Program-made: the position numbers and the translations under genes
DNA from: Litomosoides sigmodontis
Lineage: Eukaryota; Nematoda; Chromadorea; Rhabditida; Onchocercidae
Assembly (NCBI GenBank): GCA_963070105.1
Contig: OY718804.1
Span: forward strand, 1,285,220-1,349,219
DNA: 64,000 bases
Reading direction: 5' to 3'
Shown: one piece after another, positions 1 through 11,225 of the stretch
Layout: each line of letters starts with the position of its first letter
How positions within the stretch are numbered: position 1 is the first letter of the stretch
Notes under the pieces: generated by a model
Told to the model about the DNA's origin: nothing
Databases searched by the model: none
Seen by the model: only the letters and a program-made list of their open reading frames with translations

Positions 1-275
1 ATCACTTGAACTATACTGTTATTAAGATTTCGTTCACATTTCATCAACTTTACTGTTGACATTATTTCATGAAAGTTTCTCCAAAAAGATTTTAAGATAA
101 AAAATTTTTTTTAATTAAAAATGTAAATTCTAAATTTACATACAAAAACACGAATTGTTAGTTATAAGCTAAAACGATAAAAATTGCCTAGTAAATTAAA
201 ATTTTTTAAAATTGCCTAATTAATGGCATTATTAATTATGAATTAAGAATGTGATAAGTATCACTTGCTATTAAG

Positions 276-3200
276 ATTTCGTATGGAAACGATGGAACGT
301 CAACTGGCCGGTCTGTCCTCTTTGGTGCACTCCGCACTGATAAGTAAGGGAATGAGCGAGACGAGTCAGCGAGATATGGAAGACTTACGGAAGCAAATTT
401 TAGCACTTCATCCAGACGGTTTGTGTAAATAGTAAATATTAATAAATGATATCATAAATACTCTACTCTTATCATCGCCATCGTTATCACAAACACTCTT
501 ATCACTATCACTAATAGCTCTTCATTTGTCACTATCATTGCCCGCATCACTTATTGTTTATCATTTATCACTTACTATTTATTATTTATTACTTGGCACA
601 CTTATCGCTTATCATTTATTATTATTAATTTATTATTTGTTATTGTTGTTTATTATTTATTAATTATTTAACTATTATTATTAATCATTATTATTTTATT
701 TGCCACTGCCATTTATTATTTATTATTATTGTTTATTATTTATTAATTGTTTAATTATTATTATTATTAATCATTATTAATATTATTATTATTTTATTCA
801 CCACTGCCATTATTGTTAACTGTTACTATCAAACACTATATTTGGTACATAAACCATTTAATGCACTAGAAATATACGTCTAATGCATATAAATGGTTAA
901 CTTTTAATTAATTTATATAATTAAACATTCGCGATGATTAGTTTCTTCTTGCATTAGCATTTTTTTGGTAATTAATTTCAGCACATTTTAAATTTAATTC
1001 CGGATTATTTATCAGTGTTCTAATTTGACATTTGCAAAATGCAGTAGCTTCGATTGCATCAGAAAGCAGTCTACCAAGCACTGATCCATCGTTTATAATG
1101 GATTCCGCGCTCTTTAATGGTGAAACACAGCAGCAAATTTTAAAATTCAAGCGGCACATAGCTGAAATGCAACATCAGTTGAAACAAATTCGACGTACTA
1201 TGCAGGTATTTCAATTAATATTTGAAGTAAGCCTGAGTTAATTAGCCAATAATTCTAGTTCTTACAGCTGCATCACTTTGCTCTTTGCAAGTTATAGCGT
1301 AATTACCAATTGTAGATGAACATGCAAGCATCACGTGACATTTTACGTGATGCATTTGATCGAGTTCAGCAGTACATCACGGACTATCTCGGTGCTACGC
1401 CGCCTCATCCATCTTCAAATGTCAATGAAACCCTTAAATCGGAACACATTGCTCAAATTGCTAATCTTCAAAAATCGTTGCAGTAATTTTCTATCGCTTT
1501 TCATTTCACACTACTTGATGTCTAAGGAAAACGAACTATGCAAATTTGTTGATTAAATTTAAATCTAATCAAATAACAACAATTTAGTGATGGTTTTTTA
1601 GGTGGGAAAGAAGGCGACACATAATTACTCGCTATAATTATTACTGATATTAGCATTCACTGATAGAAATATCATGTAAGAGAGGATAATATGACAGTCA
1701 TTGCAAGCATTCACACTTTACGTTATCACTGAAAAGGATAAGATCTAATCATTGTTAATGAAGTGAAATACACCGATGTCATTTAATAGTTAACTTTAAT
1801 GATTAAAAACAAATAACAATAATTAGTAATAATAGCAATAGTAATAATGATGGTAATAATGGCAATAATAATAATAAATAATAATAATAAATAATAATAA
1901 TAAATAATAATAATAAATAATAATAATAAATAATAATAATAAATAATAATAATAAATAATAATAATAAATAATAATAATAAATAATAATAATAAATAATA
2001 ATAATAAATAATAATAATAAATAATAATAATAAATAATAATAATAAATAATAATAATAAATAATAATAATAAATAATAATAATAAATAATAATAATAAAT
2101 AATAATAATAAATAATAATAATAAATAATAATAATAATAAATAATAATAATAAATAATAATAATAAATAATAATAATAAATAATAATAATAAATAATAAT
2201 AATAAATAATAATAATAAATAATAATAATAAATAATAATAATAAATAATAATAATAAATAATAATAATAAATAATAATAATAAATAATAATAATAAATAA
2301 TAATAATAATAGTAGATGATAATAATAGTAATAATTTGTTGCGTTTAATACTATCAAAAATTTTAGAATGTTTGAAGAAAATGTTGAAGAAATCAGACAT
2401 TTAGTGCTAAGTACGAATCGCAAATTACGTATGAGTGAAGTGGAAAGGTTTACTGAAACGCTAACGGGAATTGGTCGCAATGCAGCAAAATTAAAAAGTT
2501 TGCACGTTCATTTCTCTTTTACATTTATTTATTGCAAAAAATTTAATCATTTATTCGCTTCAAAATTTGAAGATAAAAAGCCTTAAGTGAGAAATATTAT
2601 TTCGTTGGCATACTTTCCACTTCCTTTTTACGAAATTAATTCATTTATGTGGCTAACTTTTTTTTTCCAAATGAAAAAGTGTAAAATGCGATACAAAGGT
2701 TCTATTTTCCGCTTTTTTTTAGCGCAATTTCCAACAATTCAATGCGAATTACAAAAGGAAATTAAGAAAAATATGGAGCGAATTGTTTGTGAGGAAAAAT
2801 TTATCAAAGATGAAACGGCGCAAATTGACCAATGCCTACGACGTTGCAAAACACTGGCCAATATGATGGTAACAATGAAGAAGCTTGCAATGGTGCAAGA
2901 TCCAACCCTAAATTTTTCATCAAAAATTGAAAAGAACAATAATCGTTCATTATTTACGCTTAAAGAGAATGAATTTACGCCGAGCGGAAATCATTTAAGT
3001 AAATTTGCGCAAAATGAGCAAATTAACGGTAATCAGCTGGCAGCGGAGAAGCAACAAGTGATGATGATGATCAATGGAAAAATGAACGAGCAAACAACAC
3101 CGCCGGCAATACCACCACCGCCACTTTACTATGAGGGTAATTTCATCTATTTGTTAGAGTGTTGAAGTTTGTTAGAGGCAAAAATGATGATATTTTGAAA

Positions 3201-5926
3201 GTTTAATGGCTGAAAATTAGACGAAAATTTTGAAATATTTAGCAAAGTGGAAATGAATTGTTTATTAATACAGTACAGCTTGTTTGATTTGGATATTTTT
3301 AGGCATCCAATTTAACCATTTAGATTTGATTAAAGTGATTAATTGAGTCACTTAATGTTATGAAATCATCAATTTAGCCATTTAGATATTATTAAATTGA
3401 TTAATTGAACCGTTTAGATATTAATGAATGTTGAATTCCACCGTTTAGGTGTCATTAACCTTGCAGATATCATTAAATAATTTAATTTTTCGCTATAAAT
3501 ATGCAAAATTCCCTTGCTACAGCCTTTGTGTTTTTCCTCACAATAAAGTTACGAGTTTAACGGCGCAAAAATTATGCAAAAAAAAACAATATAGCAAAAA
3601 AACGAATATTACAGAGAAATTGCAAGAAATATCTTTCATGTAATTCTTTTCCTTCATGAATTATATTACTACAAATATTTTTATCATTTATTATATACTT
3701 ATTAGAGAAAAATGTGTTGTTTAATGAAATGTTATTTAATTAAAATTATTAAATGTTACTTGCAATTGAAACAACATAAATGCGGGAAATTTTAATCGTA
3801 TAATTTCGGATTAAATTAAATCATTTACTAATGGAATTTAGCGCGAATAATTGTCAATTTCAAGCTTGAATTAATTGAAGTTTTTCTTGTCAGGCACCTC
3901 TACAAGTAATTTAAAGCCAGCGGCAGATGCAAATGTCTTGGATACAATCTTGGATGAGCTTACAAATACGGTACAACGTGACATGCGGTCAAAGTCAAAA
4001 TCACCCGGTTCAGCAAAATCATTTTCAAGCATTTGGACCGGTCCGCCAAAACCACCGGAACGTCATTCCACGGTCGATGTGCGAAATCGTTTTACACCAT
4101 CTGAAATACAAGAAATGCAACGTCGAGCAATTGAAAGTGTTTCACCTGTTCCAGGTTGGTAGTTGTCGAAATGTTTCATTTGATTAAACTAAATAGCAGC
4201 GCGTTTTGTACTAGCTAATATAGCTCATTAAGTTTCATTGGATGACTTCGATAGTTGCAAATATTCCTCCTACCGAATTACTTTAATCGATAACAAATGA
4301 TGCAATATGTGAAGTTATTTAAATTATCAATCATTCTTCACTACGCATATTTTCACTTCAAAAAAAAATTTGATTCTCAAAATTTCACATTTGCAAAGTG
4401 AAAAATTACTCGATAAATGTATGAAAATAATTTAAAAACAGACCCTTTGTTTCAAATTTTTATGAAAAATAGAGGAAGTGAATAAAAGCATTTACACAAA
4501 AATTTTTTTTCCATTTTACACTTCTAAGCATGCATGAATACTCTCTTCAATCATCCTCCCTCTCTCTCTCTCTCTATCTCTCTGCCTTTATCCTTTCTTC
4601 GTTAATGCATTAATTATTTTTCATTATTTTGTTTTATTTTTGTTGTAACGGAAGATTAATGGAAGGAAATGATTAATGGAAAAAAGGCGAAGTCCTAGCA
4701 AGTCGGTCAGTTGTCTTCTCGAAAATCTAAATACTTGAAATGATTGTACGACTTCAGCAAGTGGCGCAAAAGTATTGGCGGAAGAGCAGATGTCCGCTCA
4801 TATGACAAATGATGAACATATGGCAAACAATTATATTTCATATCGTTTTTAATGTTTTAAATTATTCCGCTTCCTTCATCCAAATTTATTCCGCTCATTT
4901 TTTGATGAAGAAATTTTAAGTAATTTGTTACTTTACTACAATTTTCACTAAGTTCACCACTTACATTAAATTTCTCTACGCTATTTTAAATTATTTGTTA
5001 AAATTAATTAACAGCTATATTAGCATTAATTGGAAAAAGTTATACACATTGGAATTAATTTCTTCATTTAGCACTTTGAGTTAAACAAGTTGTGAAATTT
5101 TAAAAAATTTCCTGCGCTGTAATTGCTTTCAAAAAATGGCGAATTAATTATTGATATATGTGAAGGATTGAAAAGAATCACACTAATTAAATGTTTCAAT
5201 GTTTTCAATTAATTTTTTTAGCATTTCGATGAAAGTATAATTTCCATCCACTTCATTACTAATAAGTTAAAATTTGATTTTTGTCATTAAAATTTTAAAT
5301 TCGATGTGAAAAATTTGAAAAACGATAAATGCAATTTGAGTTTAATTGAAGCGTAAGCATAAAATATGCTGCAGAATAAAAATTCGATGTGAATAATGAT
5401 ATCTTATAAGCTAATAATGATTTGAATATTGATGATTTAATTTACTATAATCTAACGGTAGTATAAATTTCTAAATTAAAATAAAATCGAAACAATAATT
5501 TTCTGATGTCCTTTGAAATGCTGTGATAATAAATTGTTAATGAAATATTTTTTTTTTGAATATGATAGGATTTTTTTATTGTATTGTCCTCGCAGTGTGC
5601 CGTCTCCCACAGTGATATTTCAATTATTTCGAAATTAGTTTAGTGTTTTTAATTATTAAAATAATTGTGTAGTGAAGTCTGAATTTAAATATTTTCAGTG
5701 ATTTAAAAAATTTAGCTATAATGTTTATCGGTGGTTCTTTTTTTTTGAAATTAATTTCATTTTTTTTCAATATTTAATTTCTGCTAACATTGATTGTTCA
5801 GGAAATCGACAAGCAATATCAACAGAATTAGACGGACGTCAGGAAAAGTTAGTGCAAAAGCAGCGGCAATTACATAGTCAATTTGAGCAGCTTCAACAGT
5901 TATGCGCCCCTTCTAATATCATTTGA
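276..5926 (+). CDS. SRCIN1/SKT (KIAA1217)-like coiled-coil protein, 3' part
   Basis: Seven exons join in phase: 276-418, 1045-1205, 1316-1482, 2367-2497, 2723-3136, 3894-4154, 5802-5926 (TGA). The 466 visible residues lack the N-terminus, which lies before the window. The first exon encodes RMETMERQLAGLSSLVHSAL, closely matching the 'METMEKQIANLTGLVQ' type signature of vertebrate p140Cap/SRCIN1 and SKT. The fifth exon (QFPTIQ, then a coiled coil with LRRCKTLANMM) matches their conserved 'EFPTLQ...LLKRVRSMTDVL' helix block, an AIP3/Bud6-like region. In vertebrates these proteins are cytoskeletal/Src-signalling adaptors; the role here is inferred only. The C-terminal exons hold a Pro/Ser linker and a short Gln-rich coiled coil. 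The intron 1483-2366 carries a long minisatellite. The first acceptor (ATTAAG) is non-consensus, so that exon boundary is the least certain. Confidence 0.72.
420..1000. other. Intron with degenerate ATT/ATC low-complexity DNA
   Basis: The intron 419-1044 is largely imperfect (ATT)n/(ATC)n repeats such as TTATTATTTATTATTATT. I see no coding signal in it. Confidence 0.7.
1865..2310. repeat. 13-bp minisatellite (AATAATAATAAAT)n in an intron
   Basis: About 34 nearly perfect head-to-tail copies of AATAATAATAAAT lie in the third intron of the SRCIN1/SKT-like gene. One unit near 2130 is lengthened by an extra AAT. The unit length is not a multiple of three, so every frame stays open on the minus strand and gives a spurious 13-residue Tyr/Leu/Phe/Ile repeat that should not be annotated as protein. 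Confidence 0.95.
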
Positions 5927-7395
5927 TTAAATTTAATTGCAATCCAATTATTTCCAATTTAAATCTTTATTACTTGCACATTGTTGTGGAAATTAGCGGG
6001 AATTTCATTTGAATTTATGCAAAAAACTCGAATTTCTGCAAGAAAATATGACGATTAAAAGTGACGCAGTTAGCATTTTTGTTTCATTGAAGATAAAGAG
6101 ATTATTTGATTTCTGTTTGTTGAAAATAATTGAAAATTGTAATGTTGGTGAAGTGATGTGTGAAATGATAGATGCAGGATATCGCAGTAATAATCTGATA
6201 AATAATTAAATTATAAATTAATTCAAATGATCGAGTCCTAGTTAGTCTTAGTAGTATTTTACAAAAAACAAACAAATTTTTTAAAATTCATACTGTAATT
6301 CGAAAATGTACTGTATAATGAATTAATTGGATAATTGGATGTAGTTGCTGCAGTGAAATACGATCATCCATTTCTCTTTTATCATTTTGTGTTTTAAATT
6401 TCAAAGAAGGATGTTTTATACATTTTATGCCTAATTGGATATAAGAATGTTTTTGTTAAAATTTTAATACAACAAAAGTATGGCTATATTTTCTCCGTTC
6501 CTCCTAGTCATTTCTTTTTTTCTTCATTTATTCCACTTCTTTAATTTTTTTTTTTTTGAAAGTGTGAATTTCCATTCAATTTTTTCTAATATTCTCACAC
6601 TGATAAATTCTCCCTCCACACGAATTGATGATATTTCGTTGAAAAACATCCCTTTAAAAGCGACATAAGAGGAGGATAGTTGCTTCCTTTTCTCAATTGT
6701 GTTATTTCAGCAAAAAAAAAAATTTAATCAGAAAGATTATTTGGATGGAATTTATCGATTCGTTTTTTTTTGAAAGTTCATATTTGTTTTCTTTTTTTGA
6801 TATGAAATGATAACTTATTGTTGTAAATGTAAAAATTTGTGAGCAAAAATTTATCACATTCGATGATAAATTAATGCAATAATTGATGCTTATATATTAA
6901 TATGAATTGGGCAAAAAGTACAATTGATTTTTCCTGGAGTGTAAAACAATGAGGAAATTTCATGCGATCAGCATTGATTAGATTTTGACCAAATCAGCTC
7001 TGGTCAAAATTAAATCAAATCAAGACTAAAATCACCTTTGATCAAAGCGAAAGTTAGAAATGAAGCAGCGAGTAGGAATGAATAATAGCAGTTGCATTGT
7101 TAACTGTAATTATTAACTGAGAGCAGTTAATTGTTGTTATTATAATGATAATAATAAACCGTTAGCATTTCAATCTTTGTCACATAGTTTTAAAATTTTT
7201 GACATTTCACTCGAATATTTAAATTTTAAAAATTAGTCGATACAAAATAGTTACTTGGCTAAAATATCACCTATTTCATCTGTCATTCCTATCTGTCATT
7301 CCTATCTGCCAAATGCGAGCAATTAGAATATTTGATTAGTTTTTATTGTTTAAATACAATCAACTATTTCAAACAAAATTAAAAAAAGTTCATAG
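5927..7395. other. Non-coding spacer after the SRCIN1/SKT-like gene
   Basis: AT-rich DNA with homopolymer runs and no convincing gene. It probably includes the 3' UTR of the upstream gene. The open frame 6009-6209 has no splice or homology support. A 9-bp inverted repeat lies at 6983-7009 (TTTTGACCA / TGGTCAAAA). Confidence 0.6.
6983..7009. repeat. Perfect 9-bp inverted repeat, 9-nt spacer
   Basis: TTTTGACCA (6983-6991) and TGGTCAAAA (7001-7009) are exact reverse complements. The TGACCA/TGGTCA core resembles a nuclear-receptor half-site pair; function is not known. Confidence 0.6.
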
Positions 7396-7686
7396 TCGCA
7401 AATATATACAATCTTAAAACAACTGCAACCAGAATACAGGATACTTCTGAAGGCAACCAAACATATCAGGAATCCGGTTTATCAGACAGCACCAATTTTC
7501 TATGGCGTGCTAAGAATGATAAAAGAGTGCTATGAAATCTTCGAAACCAGTTATATTAATGCAACAAGTGTCGTTAATGGAAATAAGACAGGTTAGGTAT
7601 ATTAAATTCAAATTGTGCTAAGAAAACTTCGATTTACAAGCGGTAATTTGATAATTTCAGGGGAGAAAATTTTTACCAAAATATAA
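7396..7686 (+). CDS. Unrecognised two-exon coding-like fragment
   Basis: A frame open from 7396 to 7591 (65 codons, noticeably richer in G+C than its flanks) ends at a good donor, ACAG|GTTAGG. It joins in phase to 7661-7686 after the acceptor ATAATTTCAG and stops at TAA (7684-7686). The 69-bp intron is typical of this genome. The peptide contains YRILLKATKHIRNPVYQTAP and ends TGEKIFTKI. No ATG is visible in the piece; a weak acceptor (CATAG) sits at 7391-7395, so an upstream exon would be needed. I do not recognise the family. It may be the last exons of a small gene, a relic, or chance. Confidence 0.35.
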
Positions 7687-7795
7687 AACTTCAATAGCAA
7701 TATCAAAGTTAAATGTTTCAATTTGCTAGTTTAATCCGATCTACAAAACTCCTCCATGCTGCATTCATTCATATCCAGTATTTGAATGACTTGCT

Positions 7796-8306
7796 TCAAT
7801 TCCCTTTAAGTCGCCTTTTTTTTCTCTCTTCAATTTGTGATTGTACAGCTTTAGCAGATAGGTCATCCATTTGTTTCAGCCAATTCTCTAAATCTTCCAG
7901 CTGTTGTTGCATTTGTTTCTTTTTAAATACTGTATAGTAGTTCACACCCATAAATGTGAACTTTATCTAAAATATAAGGCAAAAAAAAATACATCAAAGC
8001 AATTAGCATGAAATTATGATAATTTCGAAAAACAAGAAAAATCTAATCCACAGGTTTTCTACGAAAAAAAAACCAATATTCAAGTCAGTTGCAGATTATT
8101 TTCTATTATCTTTCAATATGCTAACACGAGTTGAAATCAAAAATTAAAGATTTTGAGAAGCAAATATTTTAAAAATTAAAATGGTAAATGCGAAAGAAAA
8201 ATACTTTAAAAAGTTCGAATGCTGCTCCTATTAATAAACATGCCGGAAACCAATAAATCACATCTGATCCAACTAATTGCATGAAACGTTTGCTACGTGA
8301 AAACAT
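7796..8306 (-). CDS. Small membrane protein, UQCC5/SMIM4-like
   Basis: Two exons, 8205-8306 and 7796-7966, are joined by a phase-0 intron (GTATTT...TTTTAG) and give 90 residues. The N-terminus is short and basic (MFSRSKRF). One hydrophobic segment follows at about residues 17-33 (VIYWFPACLLIGAAFEL), then IKFTFMGVNYYTVFKKKQ and a charged amphipathic helix ending RKKRRLKGN. The order 'F-P...GG/GA..E...IK...YY.V..+K...Q..LED' resembles human SMIM4/UQCC5, an inner mitochondrial membrane factor for complex III assembly, but this protein has a longer C-terminal helix. The start codon directly abuts TTTTCAG, as expected if a spliced leader is added at the ATG. Identity is tentative; the gene itself is well supported. 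Confidence 0.6.
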
Positions 8307-8309
8307 CTG
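8307..8309 (-). promoter_or_regulatory. Probable spliced-leader acceptor at the ATG
   Basis: On the minus strand TTTTCAG is followed immediately by ATG of the UQCC5-like gene. With no upstream exon evident, this is best read as a trans-splice acceptor leaving no extra 5' UTR. Confidence 0.5.
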
Positions 8310-9719
<1,410 letters not shown>

Positions 9720-10090
9720 CTATAGTTTCATTGCAAAACCCGCTTCATCAGCTTCGATTAAATCTTTCTCCATTCGTTCACGATCTGCTTCACGTGCTGG
9801 TTTTACCACTTTGTAATACATAACAGCGTTAACCAAACCTATCGATGTAACACATAATGCTCCACCAATTAGTGCGATTACTGTAGCTGAAATTATTCAA
9901 ACATTTTATAACAAAAATATTTCTCAGACAAAAAATGTTCAAAATTTCTTTGACGTTTAAATTAAACTATAAGTTAAATCTAAAACTTACAACAATACAG
10001 TTTGTTAAGCACATTTTCCGTGAAAAAACGTTTATGAAATGGTCGCATATCGGTACGCTTTGATGCTAACCTTATCAACGATAACAACAT
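9720..10090 (-). CDS. Small single-span protein, probably mitochondrial (COX6C-like at best)
   Basis: Two exons, 9991-10090 and 9720-9886, are joined in phase 1 (T|GTAAG ... TTTCAG|CT) and give 88 residues. The N-terminus is Arg/Lys-rich with few acids (MLLSLIRLASKRTDMR, HKRFF), as in a mitochondrial presequence. One membrane span lies at about residues 35-56 (TVIALIGGALCVTSIGLVNA), followed by YYKVVKPAREADRERMEKD and the C-terminal EADEAGFAMKL. The design (short basic N-terminus, one span, charged tail with an Ala-Gly near the end) is like cytochrome c oxidase subunit 6C, but similarity is weak and the name is not secure. TTTCAG lies 8 bases before the ATG, suggesting trans-splicing. It lies upstream of, and on the same strand as, the UQCC5-like gene. 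Confidence 0.65.
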
Positions 10091-11225
10091 TATTGTTTCT
10101 GAAAAAAATTTTCATCCTTATTCCCATAGTATTTAGTAAAGCGAAAAAAAACAAAATGTAAGAGTATAAATTACAATGAATTTAGCACATCAACCATCAA
10201 CCCTTGTTAATTAATTATAAAAGTTCAGAAACGTAGAATTAAGAATATTAATTGTGGACAAATTTTTTTCCCCATTTCTTCATCTAATTATAAAATTAAT
10301 TAAAGTTAGACTGAATAGTGAAGTGGTACTAGAAAAAAAACCATAAATCAGGAATAATGAAACGAAATACAATACAAAAATGAGACCATTTAGCAACCAA
10401 TCAATTCTAAAAGTTTTATTTTTTGCATTTGCAATTTGCATCCAAACCTCGTAGCGCTACGGATCGATTTCATTTTGCAACACCTTATTATGTGCTCTCA
10501 TTGTTAGCATCATTCGTTGATTGCAATGATGAAGCTTGGTAATACCAAGCTCGATATCGTTACTCTAATTATATACATTATTATTAGATGTTAGTATTAT
10601 TCCAATTATTATTGTCAATTTTTCATTATTATAATTTTTTAAATTTTATTCAATTATTTCTCTAAATTTGTCATTTGTATTATTCTGGTTCACCTTTGGC
10701 AAACAATTCTTTTACACGTCGTTATCGTCCTTGTTTTCTTCTTCTTCTTCATTGAAAGCTCATTTCTACTAGCTTTTATTGTTTCCGACGAGTGTTACTG
10801 TATTTGTTTGGAACTGGAATTTAAAAGTTACGTTTTTTGAGCAGTGTAACAGTGACCATCTCTAATTCTCTTTTAATTATAGTCCGTTTTTGATTTATAA
10901 ATTTCAATTCCAGTCTATCTAAAGTTAAATTTTCACTATCTATTTGAACGTTGTCGAAAATTTTCTGTTGATGATTTCAACGCATTTACGAGGATCGCTT
11001 ACTATGATAGCAATATTGTTGCGAAAATGTTACATATCATATCATCATGAATTAGTTTGATTTGAATGTAAAAATGTTTGGTTGATTTTTGTTTGTCTTG
11101 CATGTGGAAATTATGAGTTTAACTTTTGGGTATAACTTCGAGTCATTTTTTTTCAGGGTATAACTTCGAGTCATTTATGATAAAATTTAATTTCAATCCA
11201 TGTTGCATGGTCAGTGGTAACACAC
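10091..11225. other. Divergent intergenic region before rde-4
   Basis: No coding signal. It holds a 12-bp palindrome CGTAGCGCTACG at 10450-10461, a hairpin AGCTTGGT-AAT-ACCAAGCT at 10533-10551, a CTTCTTCTT run near 10740, and a 21-bp direct duplication at 11128-11176. It should contain the promoters of both flanking genes. Confidence 0.6.
11128..11176 (+). repeat. Direct duplication of 21 bp, period 28, at the rde-4 5' end
   Basis: GGGTATAACTTCGAGTCATTT occurs at 11128-11148 and again at 11156-11176. The 7 bases between extend a T-run into TTTTTTTTCAG, which ends within the first G of copy 2 and forms a strong 3' splice (probably spliced-leader) acceptor about 70 bases before the ATG. Confidence 0.8.

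Noticed and set aside
1783..2480. Minus-strand frames of about 200 residues with YYYYLLLLFIIII repeats
   Set aside because: They are pure translations of the 13-bp minisatellite inside an intron of a plus-strand gene.
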